NCBI GenBank assembly: GCA_046086225.1
Contig: JBJSXF010000084.1
Span: forward strand, 1-28,102
From: JBJSXF01 sp046086225
Lineage (GTDB): Bacteria > Actinomycetota > Acidimicrobiia > IMCC26256 > PALSA-610
Direction: 5' to 3'
DNA length: 28,102 nt
The translations under genes and the position numbers were made by a program. This document shows, one piece after another, positions 22,149 through 28,102 of this stretch (its first letter is position 1; each line of letters opens with the position of its first letter). The notes under the pieces are model-generated. The model was not told where the DNA came from and did not search any database. It saw nothing but the letters and a program-made list of their open reading frames with translations.

Positions 22149-22994
22149 TCAGCCCGCCCGGAGGGCGGCGATGAGGTCGGGGAGCGAAGCCCGGAAGTCG
22201 GGGAGGAGCTGCCCGGGGGCGAAGCGTTCGCTGTCGAGCACCGAGTTCGCCGGCCGTCGCGCCGGGCGGGGCGGGTCGAGCTCGGCGGTGGTGATGGGGG
22301 TCACGATCCCGGGATCGCCGCCGCCCACCCGCACCACCTCACGGGCGAACTCGAACCACGAGACCGCACCCTGATTGGTGGTGTGCCAGATGCCGGTGGC
22401 CCGGTCCTCGGCGAGCCGGATGAGGGCACCGGCGAGATCGCGGGCGATCGTCGGATGGCCCCGCTGGTCGTCGACGAATCGCATCACCGTGCCTTCGTCG
22501 GCGAGTCGGAGCACGGTGCGGGCGACGTTCCGGCCGACCCGCCCGCACACCCACGAGGTCCGGGCCACCGCGTGGCGGCCGAGATCGAGGGTCTGCTCGC
22601 CGGCGAGCTTGGTGCGGCCGTAGACGCCGAGCGGATTCGTCGGATCGGACTCGACGTAGGGCGCCACCTTCTCGCCGTCGAAGACGTAGTCGGTCGACAC
22701 CGCCACGACCCGGACGGCCTCACCGACTGCCTCGGCGGCTTCGCTCACGAAGCGCACTCCGTCGGTGTTGACTCGCCGGGCCCGCTCGGGATCGCTCTCG
22801 CACCCGTCGACGTCGGTGTAGGCCGCACAGTGGATGACGGCATCGGGTCGGGCCGATCCGATCGCTTCCCGCATGAGATCCCGGTCGCCGACATCGGTCG
22901 ATCCGAGCGCCACGACATCGTGACCAGCGGCGGTCGCCAGCTCGACAACCTCGGTGCCGACCTGGCCGTTCGACCCGGTCACGCAGATGCGCAT
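22149..22994 (-). CDS. rfbD: dTDP-4-dehydrorhamnose reductase
   Basis: RfbD/RmlD reduces dTDP-4-keto-L-rhamnose to dTDP-L-rhamnose with NAD(P)H, the last step of the pathway. The 281-residue SDR protein has CVTGSNGQVGTEVVELA (nucleotide loop), VIHCAAYTDVDGCESDPE, STDYVFDG and the catalytic YGRTKLAGE (YxxxK). RTSWVCGRVGRNV and DQRGHPTIARDLA complete the family pattern. It starts at ATG 22994, 16 bases after rfbB, with CGGGAG in that gap as a ribosome-binding site. It is the fourth gene of the rfbA-C-B-D operon. Confidence 0.95.
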   Translation of the reverse strand: MRICVTGSNGQVGTEVVELATAAGHDVVALGSTDVGDRDLMREAIGSARPDAVIHCAAYTDVDGCESDPERARRVNTDGVRFVSEAAEAVGEAVRVVAVSTDYVFDGEKVAPYVESDPTNPLGVYGRTKLAGEQTLDLGRHAVARTSWVCGRVGRNVARTVLRLADEGTVMRFVDDQRGHPTIARDLAGALIRLAEDRATGIWHTTNQGAVSWFEFAREVVRVGGGDPGIVTPITTAELDPPRPARRPANSVLDSERFAPGQLLPDFRASLPDLIAALRAG

Positions 22995-23010
22995 GTGGGC
23001 TCCCGACGGC

Positions 23011-24006
23011 TCAGGACCAGGCCTGGTCTTCCTTGACCGGGGCTCGGTCGAGGAGCGGCTCCCACCAGTCGCGGTGGTCGGCGTACCAGCGGACGGTCTC
23101 GGTGAGTCCGGTCTCGAAGTCCACAGTCGGCTGCCAACCCAGCTCGCGTTGGATCTTCGTCCAGTCGAGGGCGTAGCGCCGGTCGTGACCGGGCCGGTCG
23201 GGAACGATCGTCTTGAGCGACTGGGGCTTGCCGAGGGCGGCGAGCACTCCGTCGGCGATCTCTTCGATGCTGCGCTCGACCCCGGTGCCGACGTGGTAGG
23301 TCTCGCCGACGAGGCCGCGTTCGATCACGGCCGTGATGGCGCGGCAGTGGTCGAGGACGTGGATCCACTCCCGGCGGTTCTGGGTCGAGGTGTACATCGG
23401 GATCTGCGTATCGGTGATGGCCCGAACCGCGAACAGCGGGATCACCTTCTCGGGGAACTGGTAGATCCCGTAGTTGTTCGCGCAGTTGGTGATCGAGATG
23501 GGCAGGCCGAACGTCTCGTGGTATGCGCGCACCGCATGGTCGCCGCCTGCCTTCGAGGCGTTGTACGGCGTGCGGGGTCGGTAGGGCGATTCCTCGGTGA
23601 ACTGCTCGTCGGTGTCGAGATCGAGGTCGCCGTAGACCTCGCAGGTGGAGATGTGGTGGAAGCGATCGACGCCGACCCGTCGGGCCGCTTCGCAGAGGGT
23701 CTGGGTGCCGACGACGTTCGTGCGGAAGAAGGCGCCCGGATTCGCGATCGCGTACGAGTTGTGGGACTCGGCCGCGAAGTTCACGATCACGTCGACCGAA
23801 TGGTCGCGGAGCGTCGATTCCATCGCCGCCAGATCGCCGATGTCGGCGTGGACGAAGGTGTGGGCGACGCCGTCGAGGTTGGCCGGATTCCCGGCGTAGG
23901 TGAGCGCGTCGACGACGAGCACGGTGTCGCCGGGGTGCTCGTCGACCCAGGTGCGGACGAAGTTCGCCCCGATGAAGCCGGCGCCGCCGGTGACGAGGAT
24001 GTTCAT
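23011..24006 (-). CDS. rfbB: dTDP-glucose 4,6-dehydratase-like enzyme with Cys in the catalytic TDE motif
   Basis: RfbB/RmlB dehydrates dTDP-glucose to the 4-keto-6-deoxy sugar using bound NAD. The 331-residue extended SDR has TGGAGFIGANFVRTW at the N-terminus, and YNASKAGGDH carries Tyr148 and Lys152. NCANNYGIYQFPEKVIPLF and RREWIHVLDHCRAI also match the family. Two spots differ from the textbook enzyme. The usual TDEVYG, whose Asp is the general acid, reads TCEVYG (Cys122, Glu123). The usual SHVDRSI reads SHNSYAI. The operon context supports the dehydratase role, but a related subfamily acting on another NDP-sugar is possible. ATG 24006 overlaps the rfbC stop (ATGA). Confidence 0.85.
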   Translation of the reverse strand: MNILVTGGAGFIGANFVRTWVDEHPGDTVLVVDALTYAGNPANLDGVAHTFVHADIGDLAAMESTLRDHSVDVIVNFAAESHNSYAIANPGAFFRTNVVGTQTLCEAARRVGVDRFHHISTCEVYGDLDLDTDEQFTEESPYRPRTPYNASKAGGDHAVRAYHETFGLPISITNCANNYGIYQFPEKVIPLFAVRAITDTQIPMYTSTQNRREWIHVLDHCRAITAVIERGLVGETYHVGTGVERSIEEIADGVLAALGKPQSLKTIVPDRPGHDRRYALDWTKIQRELGWQPTVDFETGLTETVRWYADHRDWWEPLLDRAPVKEDQAWS

Positions 24007-24569
24007 GTCCGCAACGGCCAGACGGGCCGGACGGGCTCGGGGATGGCCACTCGGTTCGGGTTGGCCTGGTCGCGGCCGGAGAGCACGGGGTCGGTGACGC
24101 CCCAATCTCCGGCGATCTTGGGATCATCCCAGGCCACGCCGAGCTCGTCCGCTGCGTTGTAGTAGCCGTCGACGAGGTACGTGATCGTCATGTCGGTGAG
24201 TGACGCGAATCCGTGGGCGACGCCGGGTGGGATGAAGACGCAGGGGTGCTCCGTGGTTCCGTCGGCCGCGACGCCGAGGTCGAAGCACTCGGTCGCGCCC
24301 TCGGTGGCGCTCCCGACCCGGAGGTCGTGGAGCACGACCCGGGCACGCCCGTTCGGCACGTACCAGTAGTCGGCCTGGTGCAGGTGGTAGTGCAGGCCGA
24401 CGACCGAGCCGGCGGCCCGGTCGGCTCGGTTCGCCTGGATCATCTCCCGTGCGCCGGGGATCCACTCGCGGCGGAAGGTCTCGACGAAGACGCCGCGGGC
24501 GTCGCCGTGGACCTGGGGCCGTACGTGGAACACGCCGGCGATGGTTTGACTCGCGGTGACGGTCGCCAT
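24003..24569 (-). CDS. rfbC: dTDP-4-dehydrorhamnose 3,5-epimerase-like cupin
   Basis: RfbC/RmlC epimerises C3 and C5 of the keto sugar. This 188-residue cupin has the family opening GVFHVRPQVHGDARGVFVETFR, the DLRVGSATEG segment, and FIPPGVAHGFASLTDMTITYLVDGYYN, which includes the His and Tyr region. The active-site strand reads SVVGLHYHLHQADYWYVPNG. Classical RmlC has RGLHYQ followed by QxKLV. The catalytic-site His is kept (His60), but the preceding Arg and the following Lys are absent. It is therefore a divergent subfamily. It lies 11 bases after rfbA, with a GGGAGA ribosome-binding site, and its stop overlaps rfbB. Confidence 0.85.
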   Translation of the reverse strand: MATVTASQTIAGVFHVRPQVHGDARGVFVETFRREWIPGAREMIQANRADRAAGSVVGLHYHLHQADYWYVPNGRARVVLHDLRVGSATEGATECFDLGVAADGTTEHPCVFIPPGVAHGFASLTDMTITYLVDGYYNAADELGVAWDDPKIAGDWGVTDPVLSGRDQANPNRVAIPEPVRPVWPLRT

Positions 24570-24580
24570 CGGTCTCCCGG

Positions 24581-25681
24581 TTACTCGATCTCCGCCCGAG
24601 AATGGTCGCCCAGCATGAGGCGGGTCCCCCGGGGGCGTCCACCGCTGCGGCGCACGTCGACCTCGCGGCCGATGAGCGAGTCGTGGATGCGGTGCACATC
24701 GATGATCGTGCTGCGCTCGAGCACGACCGAGTGCTCGATCTCGGCGTCGCGCAGCTCGCAGTCGTCGCCGATCGACGTGTACGGCCCCACGTAGGTGTCG
24801 CTGAGAACGGTGCCGCGACCGATGATGGCCGGCCCGCGAACGACCGAACGCTCGAGCCGGGCGCCCGCTTCGATGATGACCCGCCCGTCGACCCGGGACT
24901 CCTCGTCGAGCGAGCCGTCGATCCGGCCTTCGATCGTGTCGAGCACCCGACGGTTGCAGTCGAGCAGCGGATCCTTCTTGCCGGTGTCGATCCACCAGCC
25001 TTCGAGGATCTCGTGCTCGATCGCGTGGTCCTGGTCGAGGAGCCACTGGATGGCGTCGGTGATCTCGAGCTCCCCGCGTGCCGACGGCGCGATCGTGGCC
25101 ACCGCCTCGTGGATGCGGGGGTCGAAGAGGTAGACGCCGGTGAGGGCCAGATCGGAGGGTGGATCGGCCGGCTTCTCGACCAAGCGAACGATCCGGCCCG
25201 CCGCATCGAGTTCGGCGACCCCGAACTGGCGCGGGTCCTCGACCCGGGCGAGGAGGATCTGACCCGCAGGGGCGGGGCGAGCATCGGCAGCGGCGGCCCG
25301 GCGCTTGGTTTCGAAGCGGTCGACCACGACGGCGAGATCCTGCTGGAGCATGTTGTCGCCGAGATACATGACGAAGTCGTCGTCGGCCAGGAACTCGCCG
25401 GCGACGAGCACGCAGTGGGCCAGACCGAGCGGCTCGGCCTGGGGGATGTAGGTGACCTCCACCCCGAAGCGGCTCCCGTCGCCGAGCGCAGCCCGGATCT
25501 CGGCGGCCGCGCCGTCGACCCCGACGATCACGCCGATCTCCTTGATCCGGGCGGCGGCCATCTGCTCGATGACGTAGAAGAGGATCGGTTTGTTGGCGAT
25601 CGGGACGAGCTGCTTGGCGCTCGTGTGGGTGATCGGCCGGAGCCGGGTGCCGGCACCACCGGCGAGGATCAGGCCCTTCAT
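24581..25681 (-). CDS. rfbA: Glucose-1-phosphate thymidylyltransferase, long form
   Basis: RfbA/RmlA makes dTDP-glucose from dTTP and glucose-1-phosphate. The 366-residue protein begins with the nucleotidyltransferase signature LILAGGAGTRLRPITHTSAKQL and continues IANKPILFYVIEQM, VMYLGDNML and LVEKPADPPSDLALTGVYLF. It is longer than the about 290-residue enterobacterial type. The last 110 residues form a hexapeptide-repeat (left-handed beta-helix) domain, with repeats such as GRVIIEAGARLERSVV and GPAIIGRGTVL. This matches the long RmlA form. It ends in TAA, the only annotated gene here that does. It is first in the operon, with a TAGGAT box nine bases before the ATG. Confidence 0.94.
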   Translation of the reverse strand: MKGLILAGGAGTRLRPITHTSAKQLVPIANKPILFYVIEQMAAARIKEIGVIVGVDGAAAEIRAALGDGSRFGVEVTYIPQAEPLGLAHCVLVAGEFLADDDFVMYLGDNMLQQDLAVVVDRFETKRRAAAADARPAPAGQILLARVEDPRQFGVAELDAAGRIVRLVEKPADPPSDLALTGVYLFDPRIHEAVATIAPSARGELEITDAIQWLLDQDHAIEHEILEGWWIDTGKKDPLLDCNRRVLDTIEGRIDGSLDEESRVDGRVIIEAGARLERSVVRGPAIIGRGTVLSDTYVGPYTSIGDDCELRDAEIEHSVVLERSTIIDVHRIHDSLIGREVDVRRSGGRPRGTRLMLGDHSRAEIE

Positions 25682-25690
25682 CGGATCGAC

Positions 25691-25696
25691 ATCCTA
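25691..25696 (-). promoter_or_regulatory. -10 element of the rfb operon
   Basis: On the minus strand TAGGAT is followed by nine bases and the rfbA ATG. There is no Shine-Dalgarno sequence. It lies four bases from the plus-strand TAGCCT box of the divergent 25714 gene. Confidence 0.5.
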
Positions 25697-25700
25697 GACG

Positions 25701-25706
25701 TAGCCT
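25701..25706 (+). promoter_or_regulatory. -10 element of the 25714 gene
   Basis: TAGCCT lies seven bases before GTG 25714. With the rfbA box it forms a compact divergent promoter pair in a 32-base intergenic gap. Confidence 0.4.
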
Positions 25707-25713
25707 TCGGGGC

Positions 25714-26052
25714 GTGAGCGGCGAGAGCACCCCCTATCCCGGCCCGGCCGACGACTGCGACCTCTGCGAGGCGGCCCGCATCACGGAATGGTTCCACGAG
25801 GACCACATCTGCTGGATCGCCGAGTGCGAGATCTGCGCAGTGCCGATGGTCGTCTGGCGGGGCCACGGCACCGAGCCCCCGGTCGAGCAGCTCGCCCATA
25901 TGCACGAACGACTCGCCTGGGTCGTGAGCGAGCACTTCGAGTACGCGCATTACGTCGACGACAACATGCGCAACATCCCCGACCACTACCACGCCCACGC
26001 CCGTCCGCACGGTGGATTCTTCGGGCACGGGCTGCGGCGCCGGACGCAGTGA
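25714..26052 (+). CDS. Small Cys/His-rich, probably metal-binding protein
   Basis: I cannot name this 112-residue protein. It holds two CxxC pairs, Cys15/Cys18 (DDCDLCEAARIT) and Cys38/Cys41 (ECEICAVPMVVWRGHG), plus Cys33. Its C-terminus is rich in histidine (DHYHAHARPHGGFFGHG). The spacing suggests a zinc-ribbon-like site. The N-terminal CxxC followed by RIT and the later PMVV recall the zinc end of some HIT-family proteins, but the HIT catalytic motif HxHxHxx is not present. No membrane segment is visible. GTG 25714 follows the TAGCCT box. It is divergent from rfbA and convergent with the methyltransferase pair, 24 bases away. Confidence 0.75.
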   Translation: MSGESTPYPGPADDCDLCEAARITEWFHEDHICWIAECEICAVPMVVWRGHGTEPPVEQLAHMHERLAWVVSEHFEYAHYVDDNMRNIPDHYHAHARPHGGFFGHGLRRRTQ

Positions 26053-26076
26053 CACGCGGCGGCTGACGGACTTGCC

Positions 26077-26910
26077 TCAGGGGCGTGACTCGACGTCGAG
26101 GATCCGGCGGTAGTCGGAGTAGTCGACGAAGTAGTCGGCGATCCGGAACGACTCCGGATCGAGGTCGACGTCGCCGCGTTCGACGATGCAGACATCGGCA
26201 TCGGCGCGAACCGACGCGATCGCCCCGGTCCGGGTTGCCTGGGCGAGGAGGATCTCGACCGCGAGGCGCTCGAGCGGTGGCTGATTCGCGTTCTCGAGAT
26301 AGACCGCGACGATCGATCCGCGCGGGGCGACTGCGGAGCGGTCGTCGTCGGGACCGAGGGCGTCCTCGACCTTGGCGCACATTCGGCGTGTGGCGAGCTG
26401 CCAGCTCCAGTCCTCGATGACGTAGAGGCCGCCCGGGCGGAGCCGCGGGAAGAGCGTCTCGAACGATGCTCGGGTGGCCGCGAGCCGGTGCGAGGCGTCA
26501 TCGATGATCAGGTCGATGCCCCGGTGGCCGAAGTGGGTGCGGGCGATGTCGGCGAGTCGACTCCGGTCGCTTTGGTCGACCCCGTAGTGGAGGTGTACCC
26601 GGCCCTTGCGGTCGTGCCGGCGGAGGAAGGCGTCGAGGAGATCGACCCGGCTTCCGTTCAACTCCACGGCCACGAGTTGCTCCGGGTCGATGGCGAGGCT
26701 GGTGAGGGCGACGCTCCCGCCCTGGGCGATGCCCAGCTCCATCATCAGGTCGGGCTTCGCGGCGTCCATCAGCTCGACCATCTTGGTGACGAGATACGGC
26801 GGCTTCCTCACCGTGAGGGCCTGCTCGTTCGACTGGTGGTAGCCGCAGGTGAACGGCTCGCCCGCCACGGAGAACGCTGTCTCGCTCGTCCACTCCAGGG
26901 TCGTGTTCAT
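26077..26910 (-). CDS. Class I SAM methyltransferase, second of a tandem pair
   Basis: The 277-residue protein has a SAM-binding motif I as MELGIAQGGSVALTSLAID, an acidic post-I residue in LVAVELNGSR, IDLIIDDASHRLAATRASFETLFPRL and then GGLYVIEDWSWQL. The layout resembles the CmcI/rhamnosyl O-methyltransferase and Methyltransf_24 type, in which DDASH and the later EDW contribute to metal and SAM binding. The N-terminus carries a CGYHQSNEQAL segment shared with its neighbour. It begins at ATG 26910, seven bases after the upstream paralogue, so it is probably co-transcribed and coupled. The substrate is unknown. Sugar O-methylation is plausible from the nearby rhamnose genes. Confidence 0.82.
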   Translation of the reverse strand: MNTTLEWTSETAFSVAGEPFTCGYHQSNEQALTVRKPPYLVTKMVELMDAAKPDLMMELGIAQGGSVALTSLAIDPEQLVAVELNGSRVDLLDAFLRRHDRKGRVHLHYGVDQSDRSRLADIARTHFGHRGIDLIIDDASHRLAATRASFETLFPRLRPGGLYVIEDWSWQLATRRMCAKVEDALGPDDDRSAVAPRGSIVAVYLENANQPPLERLAVEILLAQATRTGAIASVRADADVCIVERGDVDLDPESFRIADYFVDYSDYRRILDVESRP

Positions 26911-26917
26911 CGCTAAT

Positions 26918-27781
26918 TCAGGGGCTCGGTGGGGTGGCGAGCGTCTGGCGGTAGTCGTCGTAATCGGCGTAGCAGTCGGCGACGCGGAAGCCGTCGGGGT
27001 CGAGTTCGGCCGGCCCCCGAACGATCGTGATCCAGTGCCGGTCGACCTGGACCGATGCGAGGCCGGAAGCGGAACAAGATTGGGCGAGCACCAGCTCGAC
27101 GGCGAAGCGTTCGAGCGGCACACGGTGCATCTCGGCGAAGAAGTGGGCGACGTACGGGTTCTTCGGGGGAGGGCCGGGTGCCGGGCGGGGGTCGTGGGGG
27201 TCGACGGCGCCCGACGCGACGGCGTCACGGAAGAACTCCCGGAACGTCCGGAGCCCGCGGAGCTGCCAGTTCCAGTCCTCGATGATGTACGTGCCGCCCG
27301 GCCGCAGTCTCGGGAACAGAGTCTCGAAAGAGGCCCGGGTCTCGTCGAGCCAGTGGGACGCGTCGTCGAGGACGAGGTCGTAAGGGGCGCCGTCCGCTTC
27401 CCGGTCGGCGATCTCGGCGATGCGCGCCCGGTCGGCCTGGTCGGTGCCGTAATGGAGCCGTACCGAGCGGCCGAGCCCGCGACGTTCGATGAGCTCGTCG
27501 AGCGCTGCGATGCGGGTCTCGGAGATCTCGACGGCCACGAGCAGCTCGGGGTCGGCGGAGAGTGCGTTGACGGCGACGCTGCCCCCTTGGGAGATCCCGA
27601 GCTCGAAGACCCGCCGGGGGGCGAGGTCGGCGAGGAGCGCGACGTTCTTCTCCACGAGGGGGCGGGGCTTGCACACGACGAGGCGACCTTCGGTGGATTC
27701 CTCGAATCCGCAGGCGAACTGCTCGCCCGCGAGGCGGAAACGAGTGTCGCCGACCCATTCGGGCGCACGGATCGCAGGCAC
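26918..27781 (-). CDS. Class I SAM methyltransferase, first of a tandem pair
   Basis: This 287-residue paralogue of the downstream gene is similar over its whole length: FELGISQGGSVAVNAL (motif I), LVAVEISETR, VLDDASHWLDETRASFETLF, GGTYIIEDWNWQL and, at the C-terminus, RVADCYADYDDYRQTL. Between the core and the C-terminal block it has a Pro-rich insertion (DPRPAPGPPPKNPYV) that differs from the paralogue. It belongs to the same CmcI/Methyltransf_24-like group. GTG 27781 follows a TAGCCT box by six bases, so it leads its own transcription unit, independent of the SMP-30 gene upstream. Confidence 0.82.
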   Translation of the reverse strand: MPAIRAPEWVGDTRFRLAGEQFACGFEESTEGRLVVCKPRPLVEKNVALLADLAPRRVFELGISQGGSVAVNALSADPELLVAVEISETRIAALDELIERRGLGRSVRLHYGTDQADRARIAEIADREADGAPYDLVLDDASHWLDETRASFETLFPRLRPGGTYIIEDWNWQLRGLRTFREFFRDAVASGAVDPHDPRPAPGPPPKNPYVAHFFAEMHRVPLERFAVELVLAQSCSASGLASVQVDRHWITIVRGPAELDPDGFRVADCYADYDDYRQTLATPPSP

Positions 27782-27787
27782 GGCCGG

Positions 27788-27793
27788 AGGCTA
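27788..27793 (-). promoter_or_regulatory. -10 element of the methyltransferase pair
   Basis: On the minus strand TAGCCT is followed by six bases and GTG 27781. No Shine-Dalgarno sequence is visible. The box lies in the 35-base gap after the SMP-30-like gene. Confidence 0.42.
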
Positions 27794-27816
27794 CTTCCCG
27801 TTCGCGGCCGAACCGT

Positions 27817-28102
27817 TCAGGGAAACCCGGCGCCGGGTGTCTCCACCACGATCGCCTCGATGCGGCCCGATCGCCTTGCGGTCGTCACTGTGGCTTCGTG
27901 GGAGGGTGCCGTACAGAGGAAGAGGGTTCGGTGTTCCGGTCCGCCGAGCATGCACGCGTAGACCCCGGGGTGGCTGCCCCGGATCTCGTCGACGACCTCG
28001 CCGCCTTCGCGGACGCGCAGGGCGCGCCCGGTGCCGGGACACGCGACCCACACGCATCCGTCGGCGTCGAGGCACATGCCGTCGACGGTCGCACCGGTGA
28101 GG
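27817..28102 (-). CDS. SMP-30/gluconolactonase/LRE-like protein, 5' part cut by window edge
   Basis: Only the last 95 codons are inside the window. The frame is open to the right edge and ends at TGA 27819-27817. The residues LTGATVDGMCLDADGCVWVA, then VREGGEV and VYACMLGGPEHRTLFLCTA, are the C-terminal blades of the SMP-30/gluconolactonase six-bladed propeller. This includes the family's DGxxxDxxGxxWVA repeat. Members hydrolyse sugar lactones or other lactones with a bound divalent metal; the exact substrate here is unknown. The internal ATG at 28077 is unlikely to be the real start. Confidence 0.85.
   Translation of the reverse strand, partial: LTGATVDGMCLDADGCVWVACPGTGRALRVREGGEVVDEIRGSHPGVYACMLGGPEHRTLFLCTAPSHEATVTTARRSGRIEAIVVETPGAGFP

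Noticed and set aside
25788..26066. Alternative frame overlapping the Cys/His-rich gene
   Set aside because: It is an Arg-rich shadow with no motif. The frame starting at 25714 has paired cysteines and a promoter at the right distance.
1..28102. Mobile elements, prophage, CRISPR array, toxin-antitoxin or defence genes
   Set aside because: I saw no transposase or integrase motif, no direct-repeat array and no block of unlike base composition. The window looks like core chromosome.

Overview
The window is about 28.1 kb of very GC-rich DNA (about 70% GC by eye). Coding sequence is dense, with many 4-base ATGA/GTGA overlaps between genes. A mycothiol synthase (mshD) gene and the hisD-C-B-H-A-F and hisI-trpE gene orders point to an actinobacterium. 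A deep-branching high-GC lineage such as Acidimicrobiia is my guess, from general resemblance only. I see no insertion sequence, prophage, CRISPR array or rRNA. This reads as ordinary chromosome with a few unusual details.

Layout. 1-526 (-): a truncated unknown gene reading off the left edge, with an SOS/LexA-type palindrome just upstream. 616-689: tRNA-Val(CAC) followed by a strong hairpin. 800-2907 (+): a methyltransferase, a ketosteroid-isomerase-like protein and an unknown 226-residue protein. 2980-6466 (-): an apparent operon mshD, rlmN, a four-helix membrane protein and a C69/secernin-type Ntn hydrolase. 6490-7215 (+): endonuclease III, convergent with a 69-codon gene at 7139-7348 (-). 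7427-12463 (+): the histidine operon hisD-C-B-H-A-F, in which hisH carries an in-frame TAA at codon 7. 12468-14540 (-): oligopeptidase B. 14599-17314 (+): hisI, trpE and ygfZ. 17336-18514 (-): a GH1 beta-glycosidase. 18542-22126 (+): trpC, trpF, trpB and trpA. 22149-25681 (-): rfbA, rfbC, rfbB and rfbD for dTDP-L-rhamnose. 25714-26052 (+): a small Cys/His-rich protein. 26077-27781 (-): two tandem paralogous methyltransferases. 27817 to the right edge (-): the 3' end of an SMP-30/gluconolactonase-like gene.

How the genes fit together. Most histidine steps and most tryptophan steps are here. hisG, hisE, trpG and trpD are not in the window. Histidine and tryptophan biosynthesis share the hisI-trpE transcription unit. 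The rfb genes encode all four steps from glucose-1-phosphate to dTDP-L-rhamnose, but RfbB and RfbC have non-textbook active-site residues. The adjacent methyltransferases could decorate a glycan or natural product (inference).

Expression signals. Nearly every operon-leading gene has a TAnnnT -10 hexamer only 6-11 bases before its start codon and no Shine-Dalgarno sequence, so leaderless transcription seems to be the rule. In two divergent pairs (mshD/nth and the GH1 gene/trpC) the two -10 hexamers overlap and share the same TA dinucleotide. No gene-free stretch exceeds 300 bases. The longest is 2059-2226, which holds a possible hairpin and a promoter.
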